A stretch of 64,000 bases of DNA. Source: a virus. Location of the stretch: the IMG/VR virus record IMGVR_UViG_3300044712_001034, positions 30,080-94,079 of that record. The stretch is one strand, 5' to 3'. Numbering within the stretch: the stretch's first letter is position 1; each line of letters opens with the position of its first letter. The notes under the pieces are model-generated. The model did no database searches and was not told where the DNA came from. It saw only the letters and a list, made by a program, of their open reading frames with translations. Below are positions 42,456 through 53,200 of the stretch, in pieces. The translations under genes were made by a program, and so were the position numbers.

Positions 42456-43187
42456 ATGCTTCCAGAGAAAAATGACGTTGATGTTTCCCGCTTATTTCAT
42501 TGGGGAAGTAAGTTTGCTATCTTTGATAGCTACGGAAAAGAAATAGAAAATATTTATATTAGATTAGTTGGTGACGCAGAGATTAATCGTTCAAGAGTTT
42601 TCGCAATTAGAAAAAGCGCAGATTTACGAAAGCTATTAAAGACTGAAGATACAGACGAGAGGATCGCTTTCGTTTCTTCTATCTATGATTTGGACGATAA
42701 AAGTGACGTTATAAACTACATTCTTCTTTTATCAACCAAGAAGTTTACACAAGATGTTATGCGAGATGTAGATCTTCCTATGCCAAAGGAACCTAAATCA
42801 ACAGCAGACTTGGAGGATTTTGAAGAGTATCAGAAAGCGGTAGATAACTATTCCGAAAGAAGAATGCAGAGGATTAATGATGAAGTTCTAAAACTAATAG
42901 AGAGCTATAGATTAGAACTACTAGAAAAACCAATAGAACAACTAAAGAAACTATACGAAAGAAATATGATTGATGAACTTTGTGAAAAAGAAATGGTTAC
43001 AAAGTTTAGAGATATGTGTGTTTACTTTGGTTGTTATAAAGATGATAAATTTAAAGAAAGGTATTTCACGAACTTTGATGAGTTTGATAATCTTCCTAGC
43101 GAGATTAAAGAACAACTTATCAATTATTACGGTTCGTTAGAAATTAATGTGGAAGAACTAAAAAAATTGCTAGAAGCAACGCAGTAG
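42456..43187 (+). CDS. Tail assembly chaperone (gpG-like)
   Basis: 243-aa acidic helical protein just before the tape measure, as in lambda gpG. The start at 42456 follows AAGGA; an upstream TTG start is unlikely. Near its end the A-AAA-AAA heptamer at 43160-43166 allows a -1 shift into the next frame. Binds the tape measure during tail assembly. Confidence 0.82.
   Translation: MLPEKNDVDVSRLFHWGSKFAIFDSYGKEIENIYIRLVGDAEINRSRVFAIRKSADLRKLLKTEDTDERIAFVSSIYDLDDKSDVINYILLLSTKKFTQDVMRDVDLPMPKEPKSTADLEDFEEYQKAVDNYSERRMQRINDEVLKLIESYRLELLEKPIEQLKKLYERNMIDELCEKEMVTKFRDMCVYFGCYKDDKFKERYFTNFDEFDNLPSEIKEQLINYYGSLEINVEELKKLLEATQ
43160..43166 (+). promoter_or_regulatory. -1 ribosomal frameshift slippery site
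   Basis: A-AAA-AAA in frame (codons CTA AAA AAA). After a -1 slip the frame stays open through 43193 and joins the 88-aa downstream frame; that frame has no ribosome site of its own. A pseudoknot or hairpin downstream was not modelled. Confidence 0.8.
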
Positions 43188-43192
43188 TATCA

Positions 43193-43459
43193 ATGTGGGA
43201 AATGGCAAAGGCGTTGCGAGAACCTCTTGACACTAATATCAAACAGTTGCCAGATATTCCCTACACAATTTCCTTTGTAATAAGAAAAAGATCCCAAGTA
43301 GATAATTTTAATGAGCTTCCTAAAGAAAAGCGTCCACCAGATAAAATGATTTGGGATAGTCCACCGGAAGATATTGAAAGCTGGTTGGATAGAATATTCA
43401 AAGGAAAAGAACAGTTAAACTCAGAGATTGTATTCTCCGACTCAGAGATAGAAGGATGA
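43193..43459 (+). CDS. Tail assembly chaperone, frameshift extension (gpGT-like)
   Basis: Read only after a -1 slip at 43166, giving a 334-aa fusion (237 zero-frame residues + 97). Like lambda gpGT, it would bind both tape measure and tail tube. Lack of a Shine-Dalgarno before the internal ATG supports frameshifting. Confidence 0.8.
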   Translation: MWEMAKALREPLDTNIKQLPDIPYTISFVIRKRSQVDNFNELPKEKRPPDKMIWDSPPEDIESWLDRIFKGKEQLNSEIVFSDSEIEG

Positions 43460-46400
43460 ACAATAACGAACAATTAATCGAACAAATTAAAATAATTATT
43501 GAGGGATTGACTAAAGAGCAAGCTAAGCTAAATCAAAGCTCTGATGCCTATAAAGACATTAGTAATGCTGTGCTTGCTTTTAGCAATTCTTTAACGATAC
43601 TCAATGGTCAGATAGCTTTATCTGATAAGCAGTTATCTAACTTTGCTTCTAAAATGCAAGCCGTTCTATCCGGGCAAAAGACAAGATTTACAGCCCTTGG
43701 GGTCGAGGCAAGAACAAGTAAATTAGCCCCAATTATAAAGGGGTCTGCTTTAGAGTATGCTTCTAGACTTACTGCGAAGGATTTACAATTACAAACTGCT
43801 ACAGTAAAGTCTTCTCCAACTCAGGATGACAAGCTAGCCGAAAAAGCGGAGAAATCTGCCGCTAGATTAGACATAGCTACAAATAGAATGCAGACAGCGT
43901 TGAACAAATTCAATACTGTCCAAAAAAGATATTTAGAAGCTTTAGATAAACTAAAAGGATTAGAAGGTAGAGCAGGTGTATTAGGAACACCTGAACAAAA
44001 ATCTCCCGATGTTATCAAGGGGATTACCTTTGATATTGATAGTGTAAAAGATAATCCAACTAAACTAACAGTATTAACTTCTGAAATTAGAAAAGAAACT
44101 GCTAGTTTAAATGATGCTACTCTTGAAGCAGAAAGAGCTATTAGAGATTTTGAAAAGCGTATCTCTAATGCCGATAAAAGCAGACCTAAGATAGATTCTG
44201 CTGAAAAAGCTAATGCAGATACAATTAGTAAAATATCTGCTCTTAAAAAGGAGATGGAGGATTTAGGAGATGCCAGGTCTGCTCAATGGATGGAGCAGAA
44301 TATGGGAAACAGACCAGTAAGAACTCCCGGAATGGGAGATTCTGATTGGCTAAGGTTAATTCAAGAAGACACTAAAAGGTTAGAAGCTTTCTATCAAGCT
44401 CAACTAAAGATAGTAGAAGAATATAAAGCTAAGATAAAAGCTGCTGCAAGTCAAGCTAGTCAAGGAGCTACAGGTACTTTTAGTGGAACTGGAACTACCG
44501 TTAAAGAGGGAGATGTTCCACAAGGTAAAACAACAGTAGATAAGAAAGCAGAAAAATTAAAGAAAGCTACAGAATCTTTAAACGAAGCGATTGATAAAAA
44601 CTTAGAAGTACAGAAAAAGTACCAAAAAGTTATTCAAATGCTTTATGATTTGGATATGAAATATGGGCCAAGATCAGAGGGAAAGCCTTCACCCTATCCT
44701 GCTCCAACTCCTATAGAAACGCCGGAAATGCTAAAAGCTGGCGTAAACTTTAGCGACGCAGAAAGCATTAAACAAAGAGCCGAGCAAGTAAAAAAAGGTG
44801 GTGCAGCTTATAAAACTGCTACTAATGATGCTATTAGAAACATTAGAGAGTTTCAGCAAAAACTACAAGAACTTGATAAACTCAAGGCTATGCAGAACAT
44901 CGGGAGTTACATTCCCGGAGGTGCTGGCGCTGCAAGAATATTAGATGAAAAAGCTGCCAAACTAGATCCTAACTTTACAAGAGATAAGATCAAGAGTGTT
45001 AGCACAGAACCATCTTCTAATATTACAAAAGTTAGATATGAGTATCAAGCCGCTGAAGGCGTAATAAAATCTACTACCTTTACAGTAGATAAGTTTGGTA
45101 GAGTTCTTGTAGATACTCAAAGAAGATTTAGAGGGTTCTTTGAGAATGTTGGTAGAGATATATTAGAAGCTCTAAAGTGGTCTATTGCTATCGCCGCTGT
45201 TTATGGCCCTCTAAACGCACTAAATCAATTAGTAGACATAGCGATAAAGAACCAATCAGCATTAGCAGACGTAGCTATCGCATTAGGTAATGCTACGCAA
45301 TCAACGGGAGAAATCTTCCAAGCTACTGCTGATATTGCTGCTCAAACTGGTGAGGAACTATCTGGCGTTGTTGAAGCATACAACCTAGCTTATAAGGCTA
45401 CTGGTAGTATGGAAGATGCAACTACTAGATTTGCTGTAGCAAACAAGCTACTAACTGATGCAATTGTATTATCTAAGTTATCCACTCTAGACCAAGCAGA
45501 ATCAATTGATGTACTTACTGCTGCTCTCAGACAAACAAATACGCCATTAGATCAAGGAACTACTTTACTTGATAAGTGGGTAGCTGTTACTAAGGTAGCT
45601 GGTGTTGATCTTACTACACTAGCTTTAGGCTTCTCCGTCTTAGGTGAGGCCGCTGATGCAGTTGGTTTATCAATGGAAGAACTTAATGCAGTAATCGCTA
45701 TTATTGCAGAAGGTTCAGCACAGTCGGGTAAAGAAATTGCAAATAGAGCTAGAGCTTTAGTGGCGGGTTTCCAATCAGACGGTGCAAGACAAGAAATGGC
45801 TAAGCTAGGTATTTCCTTTATTGATGGTGAAGGAAAAGCTAGAAGTTTCTTAGATATTATGAAAGAGATTTCAGCCCTAAGCAAGACAGGGGTTATTAAT
45901 CCAGATCAGCTTAGTAAGCTAACTTTAGCTATTGGTGGTGGATCTAGAGGATCAGCTACAGCCATTAGCTTTATTGAGAACTTAGGTAAAATAGACAAGC
46001 TCGTAGCTGCTCAAAATAACTCACAAGGAGCTGCTGCTCAGGCTTTAGGAAAGAAACTAAATACAGTAGAAACTGCTACAACTCGTTTAGGTAATGCTTT
46101 TCAAGAGCTAGCCCAAGCTTTAGGAGATAAAGGTGGGATTCTTGATGCCTTTAAAGTTGGTGTTGATTTAGTAACATTACTTACTAAATCTATTGCAGAC
46201 TTAGCAGATGTAGCAGGTAGAGCAGGTCCAGCATTAATAGGAACATTAGGTGCTGCTACTCTATTCTCTAGGCGACCGGATTTATTAAATGGTGGGGCGG
46301 GTTATCAGGTAGGCCAGATGGGAGGCATAAACGCTTCCGTAAACGCTTTCGGACAACGCACCGGAGCTTCTTTATATAACACATTTAATAAAAACAAGGC

Positions 46401-48780
46401 TAATCCTGCTGGAACACTTGCCGCTATGGAATTTGGTGGCAAGTTTGCACAAAACGCTGCCGCAGGTGGTTTAGCCATTCTTGGTTCGGCCGCTCCAAAC
46501 TTCCTTGCTGGAAGAAATAGTCAGGGCATTGGTAACATTGTCGGCGGGATTATGGGTGGTTTACTTGGTTCCGCTGGTGGTCCAATGGGTACTGCAATTG
46601 GAGCATCTATCGGCTCAGCTATCCTAGAGGGTATGGTAAACTCTGCTGAAGATTATAAGATTAGATTATCAGATGCTTTAGCTCCTAGCCCAATTCCAGA
46701 ACCTCCAAAACCAGGTAAAGATAACGCTCCTGATGTAACAAAAGATGAAAAATTAAAAGCTCTTCTAGAAGATTTAGTAGGGTCTAAAACTGGACTAAAA
46801 GGTTTAGACGAATTCTTCAACTCACAGAATAAAAACTTTGAAAACTTTATCGGCAAACTAAAATACGGTAGTGGTTTTGCTCCTTCGGGCTTTTCTGATA
46901 CACAGGCTCTATTAGAGCAAGTCAAGCGTATAGAAGAGGCTGGTGGAAGATTTCAAGGCCAGAGGTTTGTACCTCTAACAGAAGAAGAAAAGAAAAAGCT
47001 AGAAGAACTTAGAAAGATGTTAGCTGCGGAAACAAAGCTAATAGAAGATAGAAATAAGAAATATACTAAGACAACTCCTATTGAAGATCAGCAAATTAGC
47101 GATGCTATTGATGCTAGATCAAAAGAATTAGAATCTAAATTTGGTAAAGGTCTAATAGGGGCTGCTGCTTATAATAGAGGTAAAGAAGCTTTAGGTGGAT
47201 TTAGTGCTACTGCTCCACAATTTATGAATGTTTTAAGTGGCGTAGAAGGTTTTGATAAACAAACTTTCTTAAAGCAGTATAGCAATATTACTGCACAAGG
47301 TAACACAGCAGATTTAGAAAACCTAAATCAAATGAAGCAGATTATTATTGATGCTAATACTGCTATGGATTCTGGATCATTATCTACAGAAGATTATGCA
47401 GAAAAGCAAAAGTTAGCTACACAAACTTCGCTTGATTTATACGAAGCTGTAACAAAACTCTATAATCAATATGCTGCACAAGCTACTTTACTTCCAACAT
47501 TAGAATTCCCAACAGCTAAGCTAACCTCTGGAACAACTGAGGAAGACTTTAAAAAGATAGCCGTAGGATTTTCAGACCAGGCACTAAAAGATCAAGTAGA
47601 TGCGAAAGCTATTACAGATGAAACTGCACAAGCAATCAAAGATAGTTATCAAGATGTTATTGTAACTATTGGAGATACTGTATACACTTTTGAAGGTACT
47701 ACTACAGATGCAATTAATAAGGCCTTCGAAAGGCTGGTCGCAGAAGGAAAAGCTTTACAAGAGTCTGCTAAAGGCATAGATTTTCAAACTTTTGATATGT
47801 CGCAAGAACAACTACTATCTGTTGCTAATGGTCCACAATATGATGCCCTTCTAAAGAAGTTACAATCATTTGGATACCAACCTCAACTAGAAGATAACAT
47901 TGCTATCACTACAAAAGATCAAAAGATAACGCCCCTTTACCAAAAGGATTTTAAAGTACTACAGTATCTATTACAACAGATTCTAAAGACTGAAGAAAAG
48001 CAGTTAGATGGTATGTTCAACTTACCTGAAGGATCTTCGTTTTGGGTTCCTGCTCAAGCAGCACAAATGTCTAGAGACACAGCTAATGCACAAGGAGCTT
48101 TAGATGCTACACAGTTTAATGGTGGAGTTAGTAACTTCGACCAAGCTGTTGTAAAGTTTGGTAATTGGGTAGAGCAAATGAAAGGATTTAGACAAGGCGA
48201 ACAACAAAGCTTTTGGCCTACTAAATTTGAGGATCAAATGAAGTTATTTAGACAAGGAGAGCAACAGTCTAACATTAATTTACCAAAGACTCTCGCTCAA
48301 ATAGGTAAATTAAATCTACCTATTTACGGTCCTTTTGAAAATAAACTAAATAAAGAACCAGTACCGTTTGGTGGGCAAATTCCTCAACAGTATTTAGCTG
48401 CTTATAACGCACAATACGCTGCAAAGCCTACTACTCAGTCACAGCAACCTACAGGACTAGAGGCACTAACTCAAAGCATCCTAACGTTTTTTAAGAGTTT
48501 AGGATTGTCTTCTATGACTCCAAAACCAACAGGTTTAGGTGTTACAGATGTTCCAACATTACCTAGCGCCCAACCTTCACAAACAAATCTACAAGATATT
48601 GGAGCAATAATAGCTAATGGTGTTTCTAATCTAACTACTAGACTAAATCTAACCATAGATAGCAGAACAGTAGTACAAGTAGATGGTAGACAATTAGCCG
48701 CTGTTGTAAAACAATATCTAAAGAGCGATCTATTAAACTTTGCTGGTGGAACTGGAAATAGATCAGTTTCAGTAATCTAG
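43456..48780 (+). CDS. Tape measure protein
   Basis: 1774-aa protein that sets tail length and exits with DNA. Long coiled coils (about 1-520), then a hydrophobic/tail-min core with TGEELSGVVEAYNLA and KEIANRARALVAG (PhageMin_Tail type, roughly 580-850), Gly/Ala-rich membrane-like stretches (about 990-1060), and a helical tail. By length (about 1.5 angstrom per residue as a rule of thumb) it predicts a very long tail. Starts with overlap of the chaperone end. Confidence 0.93.
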   Translation: MNNNEQLIEQIKIIIEGLTKEQAKLNQSSDAYKDISNAVLAFSNSLTILNGQIALSDKQLSNFASKMQAVLSGQKTRFTALGVEARTSKLAPIIKGSALEYASRLTAKDLQLQTATVKSSPTQDDKLAEKAEKSAARLDIATNRMQTALNKFNTVQKRYLEALDKLKGLEGRAGVLGTPEQKSPDVIKGITFDIDSVKDNPTKLTVLTSEIRKETASLNDATLEAERAIRDFEKRISNADKSRPKIDSAEKANADTISKISALKKEMEDLGDARSAQWMEQNMGNRPVRTPGMGDSDWLRLIQEDTKRLEAFYQAQLKIVEEYKAKIKAAASQASQGATGTFSGTGTTVKEGDVPQGKTTVDKKAEKLKKATESLNEAIDKNLEVQKKYQKVIQMLYDLDMKYGPRSEGKPSPYPAPTPIETPEMLKAGVNFSDAESIKQRAEQVKKGGAAYKTATNDAIRNIREFQQKLQELDKLKAMQNIGSYIPGGAGAARILDEKAAKLDPNFTRDKIKSVSTEPSSNITKVRYEYQAAEGVIKSTTFTVDKFGRVLVDTQRRFRGFFENVGRDILEALKWSIAIAAVYGPLNALNQLVDIAIKNQSALADVAIALGNATQSTGEIFQATADIAAQTGEELSGVVEAYNLAYKATGSMEDATTRFAVANKLLTDAIVLSKLSTLDQAESIDVLTAALRQTNTPLDQGTTLLDKWVAVTKVAGVDLTTLALGFSVLGEAADAVGLSMEELNAVIAIIAEGSAQSGKEIANRARALVAGFQSDGARQEMAKLGISFIDGEGKARSFLDIMKEISALSKTGVINPDQLSKLTLAIGGGSRGSATAISFIENLGKIDKLVAAQNNSQGAAAQALGKKLNTVETATTRLGNAFQELAQALGDKGGILDAFKVGVDLVTLLTKSIADLADVAGRAGPALIGTLGAATLFSRRPDLLNGGAGYQVGQMGGINASVNAFGQRTGASLYNTFNKNKANPAGTLAAMEFGGKFAQNAAAGGLAILGSAAPNFLAGRNSQGIGNIVGGIMGGLLGSAGGPMGTAIGASIGSAILEGMVNSAEDYKIRLSDALAPSPIPEPPKPGKDNAPDVTKDEKLKALLEDLVGSKTGLKGLDEFFNSQNKNFENFIGKLKYGSGFAPSGFSDTQALLEQVKRIEEAGGRFQGQRFVPLTEEEKKKLEELRKMLAAETKLIEDRNKKYTKTTPIEDQQISDAIDARSKELESKFGKGLIGAAAYNRGKEALGGFSATAPQFMNVLSGVEGFDKQTFLKQYSNITAQGNTADLENLNQMKQIIIDANTAMDSGSLSTEDYAEKQKLATQTSLDLYEAVTKLYNQYAAQATLLPTLEFPTAKLTSGTTEEDFKKIAVGFSDQALKDQVDAKAITDETAQAIKDSYQDVIVTIGDTVYTFEGTTTDAINKAFERLVAEGKALQESAKGIDFQTFDMSQEQLLSVANGPQYDALLKKLQSFGYQPQLEDNIAITTKDQKITPLYQKDFKVLQYLLQQILKTEEKQLDGMFNLPEGSSFWVPAQAAQMSRDTANAQGALDATQFNGGVSNFDQAVVKFGNWVEQMKGFRQGEQQSFWPTKFEDQMKLFRQGEQQSNINLPKTLAQIGKLNLPIYGPFENKLNKEPVPFGGQIPQQYLAAYNAQYAAKPTTQSQQPTGLEALTQSILTFFKSLGLSSMTPKPTGLGVTDVPTLPSAQPSQTNLQDIGAIIANGVSNLTTRLNLTIDSRTVVQVDGRQLAAVVKQYLKSDLLNFAGGTGNRSVSVI

Positions 48781-48792
48781 GAGAAAACAAAC

Positions 48793-49167
48793 ATGGCATG
48801 GACGTTTAATGGCACAAGAATATATGTGCAATCTTTAGAAGCTTCCACCAAACAAATAATTGCAAGACTTAATCCTTTATATTCTGGCCCCCTAGCTGGA
48901 ACGGCTATTCAAATTTTTGGTTGGGACGAGGAAATTATTAAAGTTCAAGCTAAAGTTGTTGGTTGGACAAATCTAAATGCTATATTAGGATTAATAGACA
49001 ATAAAACTAAGTACACGCTAGTGGGGCCAAGCTATTCAAAAGCTTGTTACCCCTCTAGTATGTCTTATAAAATGGACGAAACTTATTACCAGACTTTAGA
49101 TACAAGCCAAGACTGTGAAACTCCCGTATTCACTTTATCAATGGAGCTTTATTATGATAGTGTATAA
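48793..49167 (+). CDS. Distal-tail-like protein, 124 aa
   Basis: Beta-rich protein following the tape measure and overlapping the next gene. Place and size fit a small distal tail or tail-tip adaptor. Not proven by motif. Confidence 0.6.
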   Translation: MAWTFNGTRIYVQSLEASTKQIIARLNPLYSGPLAGTAIQIFGWDEEIIKVQAKVVGWTNLNAILGLIDNKTKYTLVGPSYSKACYPSSMSYKMDETYYQTLDTSQDCETPVFTLSMELYYDSV

Positions 49168-50209
49168 CGGCTACTGTGTGGTTACGGGAGTTCCAAACGT
49201 CGTCTCAGTAAGCATATCTGCTAATCACGGATCTGCTTGTGCTACAGCTACTATTACTGGAACTTCTACTACTCTTATTTTGGGTGATTTAATCACGATA
49301 GATTTAGGATATGAGAATGACCACGGAATAGCTTTTACAGGTTATGTAAAACAAATAGAAAGATCAGTAGGTGCTGGTACTTATACTATTACTGCTTACG
49401 ATTATATGATTAGGGCACAAGATTATTTTATTGCTTCTGCAAATCCTAAGACACCAATGACCTACAAAAATATTTCTGCTGAGGAATTGGTTAGGCAAGT
49501 TATGGCTACCGCCGGATTAAATTCTTTTGAGTACACAGCCTCTCACTTTACTTTCGGTATAAATAATTCCTTTGAAGTTAATCTAGTATCTGCTTATGAT
49601 TACAGTAGAATGATCGGAGATTTAATTACTTGGTCAATTTGGGCAGATCCAGATGACGGAACAATAAATTTTAAAAATAGAAAGCCTTATGTTATGGATG
49701 GAAACTCAGGACAAGTCGGAGATGTAGCAGATGTAGTATCTTATATACTAGATTATGAACAAATCTTAGATTGGTCAGTAGAGATTAATGAAAGGGATCT
49801 AAGAAATAGAGTTGTTGTTTATGGTAGAGATGGTGTTTACGCCGCTAGAAGAGCGTCTGGATTTGCTTTTGGTATGGCTTACTACAAAACCTCGGTTTTA
49901 TCATCTCCTGGATTAGTTGATGATGCTCAGATGGCAGATGATATTGCTGTTTATAATCTTAGATTATTAAACAGATTATATTATAATATCAGCATGACTA
50001 TAGTTGGAGCACATTATATACAATGTAGAAGAGTTATGGAGTTTCCAACAGCAGACGCACCAGCCGATATATCTAATTTTATAGGTAATTGGTACGTTTA
50101 TGGCGTGGATCATAATTTTGACGTTGTGGGAGGATACACTACGAATCTAAATTTAAGAGCTACTGCGGTAGAAATGCCTAACGGTGATAATGGTTATGAT
50201 GAAACATAG
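49154..50209 (+). CDS. Tail hub/baseplate protein, 351 aa
   Basis: The start at 49154 follows GGAG inside the previous gene. Gp27/gp44-like beta domains: LGDLITIDLGY near 40-52, and a long strand-rich region. Likely the central hub below the tail tube to which fibres bind. The fold is inferred from order and pattern. Confidence 0.65.
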   Translation: MIVYNGYCVVTGVPNVVSVSISANHGSACATATITGTSTTLILGDLITIDLGYENDHGIAFTGYVKQIERSVGAGTYTITAYDYMIRAQDYFIASANPKTPMTYKNISAEELVRQVMATAGLNSFEYTASHFTFGINNSFEVNLVSAYDYSRMIGDLITWSIWADPDDGTINFKNRKPYVMDGNSGQVGDVADVVSYILDYEQILDWSVEINERDLRNRVVVYGRDGVYAARRASGFAFGMAYYKTSVLSSPGLVDDAQMADDIAVYNLRLLNRLYYNISMTIVGAHYIQCRRVMEFPTADAPADISNFIGNWYVYGVDHNFDVVGGYTTNLNLRATAVEMPNGDNGYDET

Positions 50210-50219
50210 GAGATAAGAA

Positions 50220-53200
50220 GTGGGTCTAAATGTTAGTACTTATGTAAAACTTTATAAAAAGAAAGTCATTTCAGATTTATATTGGGACGATCTTGATGGT
50301 ATTGTATCAATGGATTGGAGTAAATCTTTATGCACCAGCACAGGAGTAATGAGATTCACTTTAGGGGGTAATTATTTAGGAGCAGGATATTCGTATCTAT
50401 ATAATTTAATTAAATTAGAAGGTGCGGGAATATTTTATGTTCACTCCTACGTAACAGAGCCTACTAAAAATACTATTACATTTTATTGTCAAGACGCTTC
50501 AATTTTCTTACAGAATTATTTTATCTCCGAAAGTTATATTACAGAGGCTCCCACATATTCAGGTTATTGGATTAAAAAGTTTTTAACCGAAGCTGGTGTT
50601 GCTTATGTTATGGAAACTAATGATAATGGTTCATTAGTTTCCAACAACACCTCTTTAGGTATGTGTTCTGCTATGGATGCTATTATGCCTCTTTTACAGC
50701 AGAACGGTTGGTATATGTACTTTGACGAGACTAACGTAGCCCATGTGGGAGTATTAAAAAATCCCTCTATTGCTCCTAGCTCAGAGTGGGGCGGTAACAC
50801 CATAGTAGAGCTTAATTATCTTACTCATGATCGAATGTTTAGAAACAGAGCAGTAGTATGGGGAACAGGAGATACAAAAACCGGCGGTTACGTTTTTGCT
50901 AATGTAGACAGAACTGGAAACTATCCTAATGAAACTTGGAAACAAGACCAAAGAACAGTAGTAATATCTAACTCTAATATTAAGTCTGCTTCTGAAGCGA
51001 GTAAAATTGCAAACAGAGCTTTGGATGAGTTTGAGAAATTAAACTATGAAGCCACCGTAGAAACAGTAGATGGCATTACAGATAACTTGGGTCAGATGGT
51101 TTTAGTAAGTATACCAGAAAAAGGTATATCTATTAAACAAATGGTTACTACTGTTGGTCAGTCTATGTCCAACACTGGATATGTGGGACAAATGGTTCTA
51201 GGAGAGAGGTGTCCAAGACTGTTCGCATATTATAACTTTAATGGTTATGTATATGTAGGAACTGCTGGTTCTGGTATTTGGAGAAAGCCTTTACAGTACT
51301 GGCACACTTGGGAAAACTTTTCTACAGGGCTTACCGATCTAAATATTGTTGACCTAGCTATACAAGATGATACCTTTGCTGCTGTTAGTCAAGATGGTAC
51401 TTTATTTACTCGCTTTCCTGGCGATTCTGCGTGGCAACCTTTTTACCCTTATTTATCTGATGACTACGCTGTCCCAGGTGCGGGTGACTTATATCCAGTA
51501 ACATCGGGTAGAGCCGTAGCTTGTGATACCGATAAAATAAACGGTCATGTTATTGCTGCTTACACTTTAGCTGGAACTTCTCCTGCAAGAAGCTGGATAT
51601 ATGATATTGCAAGAAGCGGTGTTTACACTAAAACACAATTTGTAGATACAGATGGATCAGCAGATTACACAGTAGTAGACGTTGGATCTACTGGGTCTAC
51701 TCTAGTAGTTTCAGCAGTAGAAAATGTTTCTGGTATGGTAGTTTTGTGGAATGGACATTCTTTAGATACCTCTCCTAACTATTACACTTATAATAACACT
51801 TTGTCTGGATTGGCTACTGGATTTTCAGGGCTTTGGCAGTACGATGATCCTGGGATTACAAATGACGGCTACCCTGCATTTTATCGTAGAGCAGTTTATG
51901 GGGATGGTAAATACATTTATCCAGGGATAGAAAGCGACACATCAAACTCTTCTGTTATTGGTATTTATACAGGATCAGGAGAAAAAATTACTGGTGGGTT
52001 AGCTAAGAACTCAGAAATACAAAGCATGGTCCCAGTAGGAAATAAAACAATTGCTACTGTTTATTGGGATGATGCTGCAAATAAAAATATATTCTATTCT
52101 TACAATGCGGATCTAAATAAAGAAACTACAGTAGAACTTGGTACACAAGAATCCTTTATTGGAGCTATAGCAGTTTCTATTAGTGGTCTTCCAGATTTCT
52201 ACGCTCTGGCTATGTCAGAGCTTGGAGAGCATTTATCAATGTATAAGTGGAGCGTAGAGACTGATAATGTTCATAGCATAGATTCAGCTTATCCTCCATC
52301 GACAATTCTAAACGGAACCTTTGATTCACTATCTTGGAATCCAGCAGCAGCTTTAGCATTTACAGAAGGATATATTGTTGGTTATGTAGATGTGTGGTAC
52401 ATGAACGCTTATATCGGTGGAGAATATGTTGGGATGATTTCTATTCCCGGAATTGTATTCTACAACACCGACACAGGATCACTAGTGATTAGAGTTATAG
52501 AATCCTGCATTGACGCTTCTAATACGCACGCATCTCTAATAGCTTTGGGGGCATCAGGAGGTAATGCTTATGTTACAGTTTATGGAGCTAACTATGAGCA
52601 GAGGGTATATAAAGTAAGTCCTGGTGGTTCATTTAGCTTAACGTACTGGGGCGGCGATATGGATATTGGCTTTATAGCTAATAACGACTCCATCTTTACT
52701 GTAGAGGATGCTAACGGGATACTTAATATTGTAAACTGCGAAACTGGGGGAGTATCAAAGAGATTATTTAGAGATTACCAAGATGTGCTATTTGCTAGAC
52801 AAATAAGCGCAGAAGGTAACGCTCTAATGTATGACAAGACGGATGGAAATGTTTATTCGTTCGCTGTTACTTCTGGTGTTTCTGTATCTGGTACTACAGC
52901 TTCGGGATTAGGGGAGTTTACACTTGACACTAACCTTCACCCATATGAAGATTTAGGATACCAGTTCTCTAACGATGATAGTATTTGTGCTTTAGTCTTT
53001 GATGCTCTGTACTTGAACTTAGTTTCTTACAAAGACTACCCAGTTATAGGCAGAAAGCAAAAATCTAAAGAAGCCATCTATATTCCAGCTAGCGGTAGAG
53101 ATATGCCAGTTGATTACACAAGATATGTGCATGATGAAGCTGCTGTCTTTCAAATGGCTATGAGTGGTGTGTTTATTCAAGCGTTTGATACGATACACCC

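Noticed and set aside
43231-43262. TTGACA near 43230 and another near 52923 as promoters
   Set aside because: No -10 box at the right distance; both lie in coding sequence.
45552-45884. 110-aa minus-strand ORF in the tape measure gene
   Set aside because: Shadow of a strong gene with biased codons; no ribosome site.
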